Positions 1 to 6,668 of a stretch of 6,707 bases of DNA are shown piece by piece. The translations under genes were made by a program, and so were the position numbers. The notes under the pieces were generated by a model. That model had not been told where the DNA came from and did no database searches. It saw only the letters and a program-made list of their open reading frames with translations. The first letter of the stretch is position 1. Every line of letters starts with the position of its first letter. The stretch covers positions 1 through 6,707 of the forward strand of contig JAISKY010000028.1 of the NCBI GenBank assembly GCA_031260745.1, in the 5' to 3' direction. The stretch is from Oscillospiraceae bacterium. GTDB taxonomy: Bacteria > Bacillota > Clostridia > Oscillospirales > Oscillospiraceae.

Positions 1-1107
1 CGTGACTACTCTGGAAATTAAACGCTCTATGTCGTCAACGTCTTTGAGCAGACGCGTAAGTTCGCCCCTGGCGAGGTCGGAGCGCGAAAGCTCGTCAACC
101 GCAATAAGGCGGCGGCGAATCATCGTCGGCGATAACAGCGGACGCTCAATCCACGAGCGCAGTAATCTGCCGCCCATTGAGGTTTTGGTTTTATCAAGCG
201 CCCACAGTAATGAACCGCGCTTCTCCCCGCCGCGCAAGGTTTCCGTAAGCTCTAAGTTTCGCCGCGTTTGCCAGTCAAGCTCCATATACTGCCCCGACGA
301 GTACAGCGACAGCGAGTTTATATGCGCTAAATCGTTTTTCTGCGCCGTATGAAGATAGCCGAGCAGTGAGCCTGCCGCGAGTATCACAACCGGGTCGAAC
401 AGCGCGGCGTCGTTCGCTTGAGCCGCGAAGTGTCTTAAACACATCGAGCGGCACGCTTCGATTTCAAAGTATTCCTCCGGTTGTTGAACCAAAACGCGGT
501 CATTTTTCGACAGAAAATACTTGATATTAAAATCCACGGCGGCGTCCGCGCTAAGTAAAAGCTCAGACGGCTGATAGCGGACAAGCTCGTTAAGTATATG
601 CGCGGAATCTCCCGCGAATTTCGCGGCGGAGGTTTCACCCGTTGAAACGTCGCAAAAGCAAACCGCCAGACCCTCACGCGTAGTTTCCGCGCCGCCGATA
701 TAGACGGAGGCTATATAGTTCGGACGGCGTTCCTCCAGCATTGACGGTTCGGTTACGGTGCCGGGAGTTACGATTCGCGTAATCTCACGCGCGACAAGCC
801 CCTTGACGGTCGCGGGGTCCTCCATTTGCTCGCTGATTGCGATTTTATAGCCCTTATTAAGCAGACGCGCGATATAGCTTTCCGCGGAGTGATACGGAAC
901 TCCGCACATCATCGTGCGTTCCTCGTCGCTTGCGGCGTTTCTGTCGCGTGTGGTTAGCGTAAGGTTAAGTTCCCTCGAAACCAAATGCGCGTCCTCGTCA
1001 AACATCTCGTAAAAATCGCCAAGCCTGAAAAAGAGGATACAACCGTTAGTTTCCTCTTTTAGTCGGTAATATTGACGCATCATCGGCGTAATGTTTTGGC
1101 TGTCCAT
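1..1107 (-). CDS. mutS: DNA mismatch repair protein MutS, N-terminal part (runs off left edge)
   Basis: MutS recognises mismatched and looped bases in newly replicated DNA and recruits MutL. Only the first 369 codons are present; the family is usually about 860 residues, so the lever/clamp remainder and the Walker ATPase lie beyond base 1. The reading frame is open throughout, with no frameshift. Residues ~9-118 are the mismatch-binding domain with the diagnostic GDFYEMF (F32 and E34 form the Phe-x-Glu mismatch wedge), followed by CGVPYHSAESYIARLL and EQMEDP. Residues ~126-250 are the connector domain. The core begins at ~265 and contains the conserved GSLLWALDKTKTSMGGRLL and WIERPL. The ATG at 1107 is preceded by GGAGAG at 1120-1125, a rather long 12-base spacing. 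A later ATG pair (residues 9-10) is an alternative start, but the longer form has the usual pre-domain tail. The gene has its own promoter and is separated from the upstream spore gene by a terminator. Identity is certain from the motifs. Confidence 0.97.
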   Translation of the reverse strand, partial: MDSQNITPMMRQYYRLKEETNGCILFFRLGDFYEMFDEDAHLVSRELNLTLTTRDRNAASDEERTMMCGVPYHSAESYIARLLNKGYKIAISEQMEDPATVKGLVAREITRIVTPGTVTEPSMLEERRPNYIASVYIGGAETTREGLAVCFCDVSTGETSAAKFAGDSAHILNELVRYQPSELLLSADAAVDFNIKYFLSKNDRVLVQQPEEYFEIEACRSMCLRHFAAQANDAALFDPVVILAAGSLLGYLHTAQKNDLAHINSLSLYSSGQYMELDWQTRRNLELTETLRGGEKRGSLLWALDKTKTSMGGRLLRSWIERPLLSPTMIRRRLIAVDELSRSDLARGELTRLLKDVDDIERLISRVVT

Positions 1108-1141
1108 TTTGTTCTGTCACTCTCCGCATCGCATTGAGGAC

Positions 1142-1170
1142 ATTATACACGATATGGCGCGGAATTGCAA
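1142..1170 (-). promoter_or_regulatory. sigma-A type promoter of mutS
   Basis: On the minus strand a perfect -10 box TATAAT (plus-strand 1142-1147) is preceded, after a 17-base spacer, by TTGCAA (1165-1170), which matches the -35 consensus at 4 of 6 positions. Transcription would start about 28 bases before the mutS ATG. It lies downstream of the terminator of the neighbouring minus-strand gene, so mutS appears to be transcribed independently. Confidence 0.72.
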
Positions 1171-1197
1171 GCAGAAGTTAACATTGTTTCAGCCTTT

Positions 1198-1234
1198 TTG
1201 ACAAACAGAGCCGCCCTTGCGAGCGGCTCGTTTT
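1198..1234 (-). terminator. rho-independent terminator after the SPOCS/LysM gene
   Basis: A perfect 7-bp stem, GAGCCGC at 1208-1214 paired with GCGGCTC at 1223-1229, has an 8-base loop. On the minus strand it is preceded by an A-run and followed by the T-rich TGTTTGTC. It sits 14 bases past the stop codon of the gene ending at 1244 and just before the mutS promoter, which fits termination of the spore gene. The T-tract is interrupted by G, so efficiency is probably moderate. On the plus strand the hairpin is followed by TTTT, but no plus-strand gene runs into it. Confidence 0.75.
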
Positions 1235-1243
1235 CAACATGTT

Positions 1244-2767
1244 TCAGCGTTTCTTTGCGATTACCAACAGACTGCCGGGGTCGGGAGTATCGCCCTCGAA
1301 CTCGTTCGTGAGGTGGATTAGCTCGCGGGTGGAGTTGTAGCGTTTCGCGAGATTCCACAGCGTATCGTCAGACCCTACTCGGCACAGCACGATTGACGGA
1401 AGTTTTGCGGAGTCCTTTGGCATTTCGTCGTTCAAGTTTACGGAGTACACCGGATTGATATGCACATTTTTGAATACCCTTGTGTGAAGCTCAACGGGTA
1501 TACGAACCTCAATACCTCCGGCGACGGGAGCGGCGAACGGTTCTCCGAACGACGCTGTAGCTCTGATGTCGTTAATATAAGGCAGTCCGGGATAGGCGAA
1601 GAACGCGTTAAGTTTGCCGCTTGCGGTCATTGTGCGTCCGTCCTCGGAGCAGTATGTAACCGTAACCTTGAACGCGACTCCGTACCCGTCCGCGCCACGG
1701 ACGGTTTCACCGGGAAAAACTCTGGTACAAACGATACTCCGGGCATTAACGGCGGTTGGCAGAGTTTCACGCACGGTTTCCTTGAAAGTTTGCTCGGACT
1801 CCAGCGACGGCACGTAATGTTCCTCCGAAGCGCAATCCGCGTCGTACGCGGTGCTGTAAGCGTCGGAAATGTAGCTTGCCTCGAACTTCTTGCATACGAC
1901 CGCCTGAGCGACAGCGGTAATCTCTACGCTGACTGTCGTCGCGCTGTCACTGCCGCTTTCCTGTATGTAAAGCCCGGTCGGAGCAAGCGATACGTCGAAG
2001 GTTTTGTATTCCGCGCCGTCGTTGTCGGACAAGTCGATAACCTCCGAAAACGGAACAATCAGATTTGCGGAGTTAAGTTCGCTCATTCCCATCGAGGCGT
2101 ACACAATCAGAACATTTGCTGAACCTTTCAGTATCAGCTTGGAACCGGCGACGCGATACTCGTCAGCCGACAATGAAACCCCTGACTTGATAATCAGACT
2201 TATCGGCGGTTTTCCGGCGGGGAGCGAAAGCTCGTCAGAGATGGTGAACGCCTTCTCGCTGATGTCGGTGACCGGGTTAAGTTCGCAAATTTCCGTTAGA
2301 AACTCCACGTCCTCCTGACAATCTTCGGGAGTCGGTGAGCGCGAGAACTTGCCTTCGTTGTACGCCGACGCGCTTACGTTGACGAACGCCCGAATTGACA
2401 GCTTGCGGGAGTTCAGCGCGCGCGCTTCAATCCCGGAAAGCTCCGTATTCGCGAGCGCCTTGGATTCCGGCGTGACCTCCGCCGCGTCGATTGTAGTCGT
2501 GAACGGAATTTGAGTGTTAAGCCCGCGCGCGATTCCCCCGCCATCGGGAGTATAAACCACATTGGCTCTGACAAAGCCGCTGACGGTTATTTTTCCGTTA
2601 TCGCACTCCTTTGAGCGCAATACGGCAGTGCCGTCCGCGTCAAGCACGTCCTGAATGTCAGGCAGACTGTCCGGCACAATCATCTCCATCGTTTCCTCGT
2701 GGGTAACTCCGGAATCCGCCTGCTTCCTGTAAAATGGTATGTTGTTCCTTTTGAGAGTAAGCTCCAT
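1244..2767 (-). CDS. sipL: SPOCS (DUF3794) and LysM domain protein, SipL-like spore coat morphogenesis protein
   Basis: This 507-residue protein matches the architecture and length of SipL of Clostridioides difficile (about 520 residues), which binds the coat ATPase SpoIVA through its LysM domain and anchors the coat around the forespore in the mother cell. Three beta-rich SPOCS-like repeats are seen at roughly 30-135, 185-295 and 330-440. The first opens with the typical VPDSLPDIQDVLDADG (31-46). The last ~50 residues (459-504) are a LysM domain: SDDTLWNLAKRYNS, then a conserved Asn at 488 and PGSLLVI near the end. There is no signal peptide or membrane segment, as expected for a mother-cell cytosolic protein. 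The start at 2767 was chosen because GGAGG (2777-2781) lies 9 bases upstream and the MELTLKRNNIPFY opening is typical; the frame stays open 67 codons further but that part looks unlike the family. The SPOCS/LysM class is firm; the specific SipL role is inferred. Confidence 0.85.
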   Translation of the reverse strand: MELTLKRNNIPFYRKQADSGVTHEETMEMIVPDSLPDIQDVLDADGTAVLRSKECDNGKITVSGFVRANVVYTPDGGGIARGLNTQIPFTTTIDAAEVTPESKALANTELSGIEARALNSRKLSIRAFVNVSASAYNEGKFSRSPTPEDCQEDVEFLTEICELNPVTDISEKAFTISDELSLPAGKPPISLIIKSGVSLSADEYRVAGSKLILKGSANVLIVYASMGMSELNSANLIVPFSEVIDLSDNDGAEYKTFDVSLAPTGLYIQESGSDSATTVSVEITAVAQAVVCKKFEASYISDAYSTAYDADCASEEHYVPSLESEQTFKETVRETLPTAVNARSIVCTRVFPGETVRGADGYGVAFKVTVTYCSEDGRTMTASGKLNAFFAYPGLPYINDIRATASFGEPFAAPVAGGIEVRIPVELHTRVFKNVHINPVYSVNLNDEMPKDSAKLPSIVLCRVGSDDTLWNLAKRYNSTRELIHLTNEFEGDTPDPGSLLVIAKKR

Positions 2768-2776
2768 ATATTTTCG

Positions 2777-2781
2777 CCTCC
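2777..2781 (-). promoter_or_regulatory. ribosome binding site deciding the start of the SPOCS/LysM gene
   Basis: The minus strand reads GGAGG here, 9 bases before the ATG at 2767. It favours this start over the upstream in-frame ATG at 2968, which would add 67 residues and overlap the end of the preceding gene by 35 bases. Confidence 0.8.
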
Positions 2782-2859
2782 ATAGGTGCAAATGAGTTTG
2801 GTTAAACATATTCGCGTCCGACGAAAAGTAGAACACAAGCTTTGCGGAACTTACCGAAG

Positions 2860-2898
2860 CCGACTGCATTGTCGGTTCTCCGGCGGAAATCTGGAGAA
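2860..2898 (-). repeat. two adjoining inverted repeats in the leader before the SPOCS/LysM gene
   Basis: Read on the minus strand, TTCTCC (2898-2893) pairs with GGAGAA (2881-2876) across an 11-base loop. Immediately next to it CCGAC (2875-2871) pairs with GTCGG (2864-2860) across AATGCA. The second stem could extend by GAA/TTC (2878-2876 with 2858-2856, one bulged C), which would compete with the base of the first stem. There is no following T-run, so this is not a standard terminator. Stems this short can occur by chance; a regulatory role is only a possibility. Confidence 0.3.
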
Positions 2899-2933
2899 TT
2901 ATTTTGTAGTCGCTCCGCGACATTTTCCGTATG

Positions 2934-3548
2934 TTATTTTTCACGCGACGCGGAAAACTCACGCTCAATCAGTCCGTGCAGAACCGCGAGCGTTTCAAAC
3001 GGCAGAAACGTCAGAGCGTCCGCGCGAAATTTCACGTCTACTTGAGCCGGGAACTCGTCGTCCTCCTCCGAGTACGTCAGCAGAGCCGGAACTTTTGGGA
3101 ACACGTCTAAGCGCCGAACCTCGCCGTAGCGTTCGGAGCGCGTGAGTTTGGCTCCGATTCGCTCGGCGGCGGAGCGAAACTCCCCGTACGTCAGCCCGGA
3201 ATGACGCCGCCACTCAAAACTTTGAAAGTCCGCGCTCCGCTGACCGAATATGCCGCTTGAAAAGCTGGGCAGCGGAGCAAATTCGTCGGCTTCGCGAATT
3301 GCGGGAGTCCACTTTGAGCCTTTGAAAGTCAGATACCAGATTATAACGCTCCGAAAGTTCACGTGAGTGCCGCTGCCGCTGATTTGGGTTACTCCGTCCT
3401 TGTCAACGCGCCACCCGCGCCCCATCGACGCAAAGGTCAGTACGCCGTCATTCGGCGGCTCAAAACCTAATCTTGACGCGGCTTCTGAGAAGTCGCATTC
3501 GCTCAGCCACGCGCGAATGGTTTCGTATACGCGGTCATAGTTTGACAT
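2934..3548 (-). CDS. DUF3786 family protein, function unknown
   Basis: This 204-residue soluble protein has no signal peptide, membrane segment or evident catalytic motif. I assign it to DUF3786 from the overall pattern. A middle segment (about 67-115) reads RSVIIWYLTFKGS, then PLPSFSSGIFGQRSADFQSF, as in family members where a phrase like 'ILLLHYL ... F.eLpgG..F...F..R' occurs. The C-terminal part (148-197) contains DVFPKVPALLTYSEEDDEF, then DVKFRADALTFLPFETLAVL, the most recognisable family block. I know this family mainly from anaerobic bacteria and archaea, sometimes near corrinoid or one-carbon genes, but nothing here shows such a link. The start at 3548 has GAGG at 3556-3559 with 7-base spacing. 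It is followed, after 166 bases, by the SPOCS/LysM gene on the same strand; co-transcription is possible because no clear terminator lies between them. I found no convincing promoter for it in the divergent region. Confidence 0.8.
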   Translation of the reverse strand: MSNYDRVYETIRAWLSECDFSEAASRLGFEPPNDGVLTFASMGRGWRVDKDGVTQISGSGTHVNFRSVIIWYLTFKGSKWTPAIREADEFAPLPSFSSGIFGQRSADFQSFEWRRHSGLTYGEFRSAAERIGAKLTRSERYGEVRRLDVFPKVPALLTYSEEDDEFPAQVDVKFRADALTFLPFETLAVLHGLIEREFSASREK

Positions 3549-3576
3549 AAGTTCGCCTCGATTCTACGTATTTCGC

Positions 3577-3605
3577 TTGACAGAAAGCGTTATTTGGTGT
3601 ACAAT
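3577..3605 (+). promoter_or_regulatory. strong sigma-A promoter of the lipoprotein gene
   Basis: A perfect -35 TTGACA (3577-3582), a 17-base spacer and a -10 TACAAT (3600-3605, 5 of 6 consensus) precede the lipoprotein gene. The -35 lies inside a short inverted repeat CGCTT (3574-3578) / AAGCG (3585-3589). The -10 region is echoed 15 bases later: TACAATATAGTA (3600-3611) and TACAATTAGTA (3615-3625). These repeats could be an operator, but only the promoter itself is well supported. Confidence 0.85.
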
Positions 3606-3632
3606 ATAGTAGATTACAATTAGTAACACTTA

Positions 3633-3638
3633 CGGAGG
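3633..3638 (+). promoter_or_regulatory. ribosome binding site of the lipoprotein gene
   Basis: CGGAGG, continued by AAAT, stands 12 bases before the ATG at 3651. The spacing is somewhat long, but the intervening stretch is A-rich and the ATG directly opens a classical lipoprotein signal peptide, so the start is secure. Confidence 0.75.
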
Positions 3639-3650
3639 AAATCATAAAAA

Positions 3651-6029
3651 ATGAAAAAATTAATTTTACCTATATTATGTTTGACTATGCTTGCGTCGTG
3701 CGTTAAATTCAGTATGCCCGAACCTACGCCAACCACTACGCCGCCACCGGCGGCGGATACGCCCTCGCCTACCGTAGTGCCGACCGAACCGCCGCAATGG
3801 TTAGTTCTTGCCGATTACCTGCGCGATAATTTCCCGATAATTGACGGTTCATCTTCGACGATTCCGCTTGACGCGGCGATTCGCGCCGAGATTTTCAACA
3901 TTGACGCGGACGAGGCTTTGAAGCAGGTTAGACACACCACTACTTACGGCTCGTTCGACCGTATCTTGCTGGACTATATGGACTATACGAGCTACGACCC
4001 CGCTGATGTTCTGCTGTCCGTAGCGTACTATCCCGAAAGTCTGGATATGGCAAAAGAACTCGGCGCAGATTTGGTGATTACTCCCGTCGCTAAAGAAGCG
4101 TTCGTATTCCTTGTTAACGCGAGCAATCCCGTTGACTCAATTTCACAGGACAATCTGCGTTTGATTTACAGCGGTCAGATAACGAACTGGAATCAGCTCG
4201 GCGGCGACGACGCTCCTATAAAGGCGTTTCAGCGTAACCGCGAAAGCGGCAGTCAGACCGCGATGGTTGACTTTATGGGCGGCGCGGAGCTAACCGTTGC
4301 GGAAACGGAGCTAAGTCCCGGAGCTATGTCCGGTCTGGTTAACGCAATCGCCGACTTTGACGAGGGTCAGTACGCAATCGGGTACTCCGTATACAGTTTC
4401 GCGGCGAAGCAGTACGCTAATTCCTCAAACGTCAAACTTGTCAAGGTTGACGGAATCACGCCGTCGGACGGCTCAATCGGAAATAATACATACCCGCTTG
4501 TTAACTACACTTATACATATTACGACAATAACAACGCCGTATCCGCCGAGAAAGCCAAGGCTCTGACCGATTGGCTGCTTACACCGGAGGGACAGAAATT
4601 CGTCGCGAGGTCCGGCTACGTCAACCTTGACGGAGAACGGGCGTTGGACGACAAGCAAGTATCGTTATTCGGAGCGTCGGGAACGGGTTCCGACCCTGCG
4701 GAGGGCGAACTGCCCGGCAGTTACTATTCCCTGTTGTTTAGCAAAGTCTATCAGGGTTACGAAAACGATAACGAACTTATTATTAGCTACGAAACCGAAA
4801 ATGTAACTAAACTGACGTTTGAAAACGAATATTACCAGGACTCCGTACCCGCGGCGACCGGAATGTACCCTGTAATTACAGGTATGAAGCTCGCCGACGC
4901 GCAAGAGAAAATCAACGACGAAATTCGCGTTATGGTGGAGGCGCTAGAAATTGAAGCGCAGTCATTTATTGATATGGTTGGTATGGATATTATACTCGCG
5001 CATAACTTCATTGACGAAGATGAAAACTCCTATGTTTCACCGATTTCGCTGGACTGGACTGTAAAGAACGGCTATTTGTCCGCGCTTATCAGCTTGTCGT
5101 ATATGAAGGGCAACGCGGGCGAACCGCTGACGGTAATGTATGACTATCGCTCCGCGGTGTTTGATTTGCGTACGGGCGATAAACTGAGTTTCACAGATTT
5201 ATTCTTCAAAGGCTCGGATTTCCTGCCTTCGCTTAACGCCGAGATTATGAAAGCGCTGTCGGAGCCTTACAGCAACTGGTCGGGCGAGCGTTACGAGCTT
5301 AAAACCGCGTTTCGCGGTTTGGAGGACGGCAAATTCGGATTTACGCTTGACAAGATTATTTTCGACGCGACCGGTTCATATTTCTACGAAAATACCGCCG
5401 TTCCGATAACCTATCCCATTGAGTCATTTGCTCCGAGCGTCGTTGACGATATGACGGACATATTCGATGAAAGCGCTATAGGTAAATCTCATTACGGAAT
5501 ATTCGCTTACGATTACCGCGGCGACGTAGACAACAGTTACGCGTTGTTCACCCCGAACCCATATATGAGCGAGGAACTGCGCGAAACAATCAACGCCAAA
5601 ATCACCGAGCTTTTTGACAGCGGCGAGATGGCGGAACTTATGGCGGCGAACCGGAACGCAAGCTACGAAGATAAGATTAGCGCCGATAGTCTTGACGTCA
5701 TTATTAGCGCGGATTATTATCCCGGGTATATACTGCACATAGGCGGTTTCGGATATACTTACGCGGAATGCGATTTGTATTTTGACCCGCTTACGCTAAA
5801 TCCGATTGAAATTGACGCGATTTTGCTGCCGGGATTTGAAACCGACTCAGAGTGGCGCGATAATAATTATTTTAGTCTTATTGAAACTCCAAATCCTGAT
5901 GATTTGTCGCTCGATTATTTAAGTATTTACAGTAACACAAAACTGGCGGACGACGCTTTATCCGTGTACTTCAAGGATAACGACGGTAATCAAATGTTCG
6001 CTTTTGTACCGCATAAGTATATAAAATAA
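3651..6029 (+). CDS. PstS-like substrate-binding lipoprotein fused to a DUF4163/DUF3298 (RsiV-like) region
   Basis: This 792-residue protein begins with a lipoprotein signal peptide (MKK, hydrophobic core, lipobox LASC with Cys17 as lipidation site), then a Thr/Pro-rich linker (23-48), so it should be tethered to the outer face of the membrane. Residues ~50-330 form a phosphate-binding-protein-like fold of the PstS type. GSSSTIPLDAAIRAEIF (66-82) resembles the N-terminal anion-binding loop, DNLRLIYSGQITNWNQLGG (167-185) is a hallmark of the family, and RNRESGSQTAMVDFM (195-209) matches the second binding loop. Residues ~378-470 (MYPVITGMKLADAQEKIND) and ~495-597 (VFDLRTGDKLSFTDLF, GSDFLPSLNAEI, ITYPIESF) resemble DUF4163 and DUF3298, the extracellular pair known from RsiV and PdaC-like proteins. 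Residues ~600-792 are unassigned. PstS is usually about 300 residues, so this is a long fusion. No transporter genes lie nearby, suggesting sensing, binding or scavenging rather than ordinary uptake. The N-terminal assignment is strong, the C-terminal one moderate. Confidence 0.85.
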   Translation: MKKLILPILCLTMLASCVKFSMPEPTPTTTPPPAADTPSPTVVPTEPPQWLVLADYLRDNFPIIDGSSSTIPLDAAIRAEIFNIDADEALKQVRHTTTYGSFDRILLDYMDYTSYDPADVLLSVAYYPESLDMAKELGADLVITPVAKEAFVFLVNASNPVDSISQDNLRLIYSGQITNWNQLGGDDAPIKAFQRNRESGSQTAMVDFMGGAELTVAETELSPGAMSGLVNAIADFDEGQYAIGYSVYSFAAKQYANSSNVKLVKVDGITPSDGSIGNNTYPLVNYTYTYYDNNNAVSAEKAKALTDWLLTPEGQKFVARSGYVNLDGERALDDKQVSLFGASGTGSDPAEGELPGSYYSLLFSKVYQGYENDNELIISYETENVTKLTFENEYYQDSVPAATGMYPVITGMKLADAQEKINDEIRVMVEALEIEAQSFIDMVGMDIILAHNFIDEDENSYVSPISLDWTVKNGYLSALISLSYMKGNAGEPLTVMYDYRSAVFDLRTGDKLSFTDLFFKGSDFLPSLNAEIMKALSEPYSNWSGERYELKTAFRGLEDGKFGFTLDKIIFDATGSYFYENTAVPITYPIESFAPSVVDDMTDIFDESAIGKSHYGIFAYDYRGDVDNSYALFTPNPYMSEELRETINAKITELFDSGEMAELMAANRNASYEDKISADSLDVIISADYYPGYILHIGGFGYTYAECDLYFDPLTLNPIEIDAILLPGFETDSEWRDNNYFSLIETPNPDDLSLDYLSIYSNTKLADDALSVYFKDNDGNQMFAFVPHKYIK

Positions 6030-6033
6030 TCAT

Positions 6034-6045
6034 TGCGAAATCGCA
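6034..6045. repeat. small inverted repeat upstream of the terminator
   Basis: TGCG and CGCA flank AAAT between the lipoprotein stop codon and the main terminator hairpin. Together with the following ACACACGTAGTAGGG stretch it gives the intergenic piece 6031-6083 the look of a compact palindromic element. At 4-5 bp the stem is too short to be convincing alone. Confidence 0.3.
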
Positions 6046-6057
6046 TATACACACGTA

Positions 6058-6093
6058 GTAGGGCGCGGAATACCGCTCCCTACAATTTTCTTT
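6058..6093 (+). terminator. rho-independent terminator of the lipoprotein gene
   Basis: GTAGGG (6058-6063) pairs with CCCTAC (6078-6083); after one C/T mismatch the stem continues GCGG/CCGC around an AATA loop. It is followed by AA and a T-rich tract TTTTCTTT (6086-6093). It lies 28 bases after the lipoprotein stop codon and its T-tract overlaps the stop codon of the convergent cyclase gene. On the minus strand the hairpin is followed by TACGTGTGTATAT, a poor U-tract, so it may only weakly terminate the cyclase transcript. Confidence 0.82.
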
Positions 6094-6655
6094 ATTTGCA
6101 AATCAAAACCGCTCTGACCGGAGAACCGTCGGAGCCGCTGAGTTTCAGCGGGAACGCGCATAAAGTGTACTCGCCGGGTTCAACCTCCGACAAAACAAGC
6201 CCCTCAAGCGCGATTACTCCCGCGCCAAGTAAAATCAAGGGTACCGGAGCCGGAGCGTCCTCCGTACCGACGCTTTGGCTTTCAACGCCAATCAGTCTGA
6301 CGCCGCTGTTCGCGATTGCTTTCGCGGCTTCCGGCGTAATCGTGAGCGTACCTTTCAAAAGCAGACGCTCCGCGCCAAGATACGGAGCTACATCGGCAGC
6401 GGTAAGCTCGCCGGATAGCTCCGCGACCGTGCAATCGCCGTAGAACGCGCTAAGCTCAACCTCGTCAATAGCCTTCCCGTCGCCTATAAAATGGCGCGGA
6501 GCGTCCGCGTGAGTTCCGTTATGTACGCACAGTGAAATATTTGTCAGATTGCACATATCCTCCGGAATGCGCTTAACGCGCTCAAATACCGGAGCCGGGT
6601 CGCCCGGGTATACTACGCACGAGAATAACTCCTGCGTTATGTCTATAATTCTCAT
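6092..6655 (-). CDS. cyclase family metal-dependent hydrolase (KynB / kynurenine formamidase-like)
   Basis: This 187-residue cytosolic protein belongs to the cyclase family (PF04199), whose members include kynurenine formamidase and other amide or lactone hydrolases using a divalent metal pair. It opens with the usual IDITQEL and YPGDPAP (16-22). The metal-binding signature HNGTHADAPRHF is intact (H45, H49, D51, H55). GVESQSVGTEDAP (123-135) and the glutamate of ALEGL (E151) also match the family. The histidine normally found just before ILLGAGV, a metal ligand in KynB structures, is replaced by proline (P139, codon CCC at 6241-6239 on the minus strand), so activity may be altered. The length is slightly below the usual 200-210 residues. 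The start at 6655 has GGAGG (6664-6668) with 8-base spacing. No tryptophan-degradation genes adjoin it, so the substrate is unknown and the kynB symbol is withheld. It converges on the lipoprotein gene. Confidence 0.9.
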   Translation of the reverse strand: MRIIDITQELFSCVVYPGDPAPVFERVKRIPEDMCNLTNISLCVHNGTHADAPRHFIGDGKAIDEVELSAFYGDCTVAELSGELTAADVAPYLGAERLLLKGTLTITPEAAKAIANSGVRLIGVESQSVGTEDAPAPVPLILLGAGVIALEGLVLSEVEPGEYTLCAFPLKLSGSDGSPVRAVLICK

Positions 6656-6668
6656 TAGCTTAACCTCC

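Noticed and set aside
1460..2122. A 220-codon open frame on the plus strand
   Set aside because: It lies entirely antisense to the SPOCS/LysM gene, shows no recognisable domain and has no plausible ribosome binding site; it reflects the codon composition of the real gene.
2805..2813. GAATATGTT on the minus strand as a sigma-E -10 box for the SPOCS/LysM gene
   Set aside because: It only loosely resembles CATACAAT, and I see no matching -35 ATA element at the right distance.
2786..3213. Several open frames of 67-119 codons around the DUF3786 gene on both strands
   Set aside because: Low-complexity Arg/Ser/Glu-rich translations overlapping the well-supported DUF3786 frame; no family resemblance.
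3561..3566. TAGAAT on the minus strand as a -10 box for the DUF3786 gene
   Set aside because: It is too close to the start codon: transcription would begin inside or after the GAGG ribosome binding site, and no -35 is present.
3614..3635. TTACA-like words as a PhoP (Pho box) operator for the PstS-like lipoprotein
   Set aside because: The words do not recur at the 11-base period expected of Pho boxes, so phosphate control is not supported by the sequence.
3651..6029. Part of a phosphate ABC transporter (pst) operon
   Set aside because: No permease, ATPase or phoU gene adjoins it: the lipoprotein gene is followed at once by a terminator and a convergent unrelated gene, and preceded by a divergent one.
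6033..6443. A 136-codon plus-strand open frame after the lipoprotein gene
   Set aside because: It crosses the terminator and runs antisense to the clearly identified cyclase gene; no ribosome binding site or family match.
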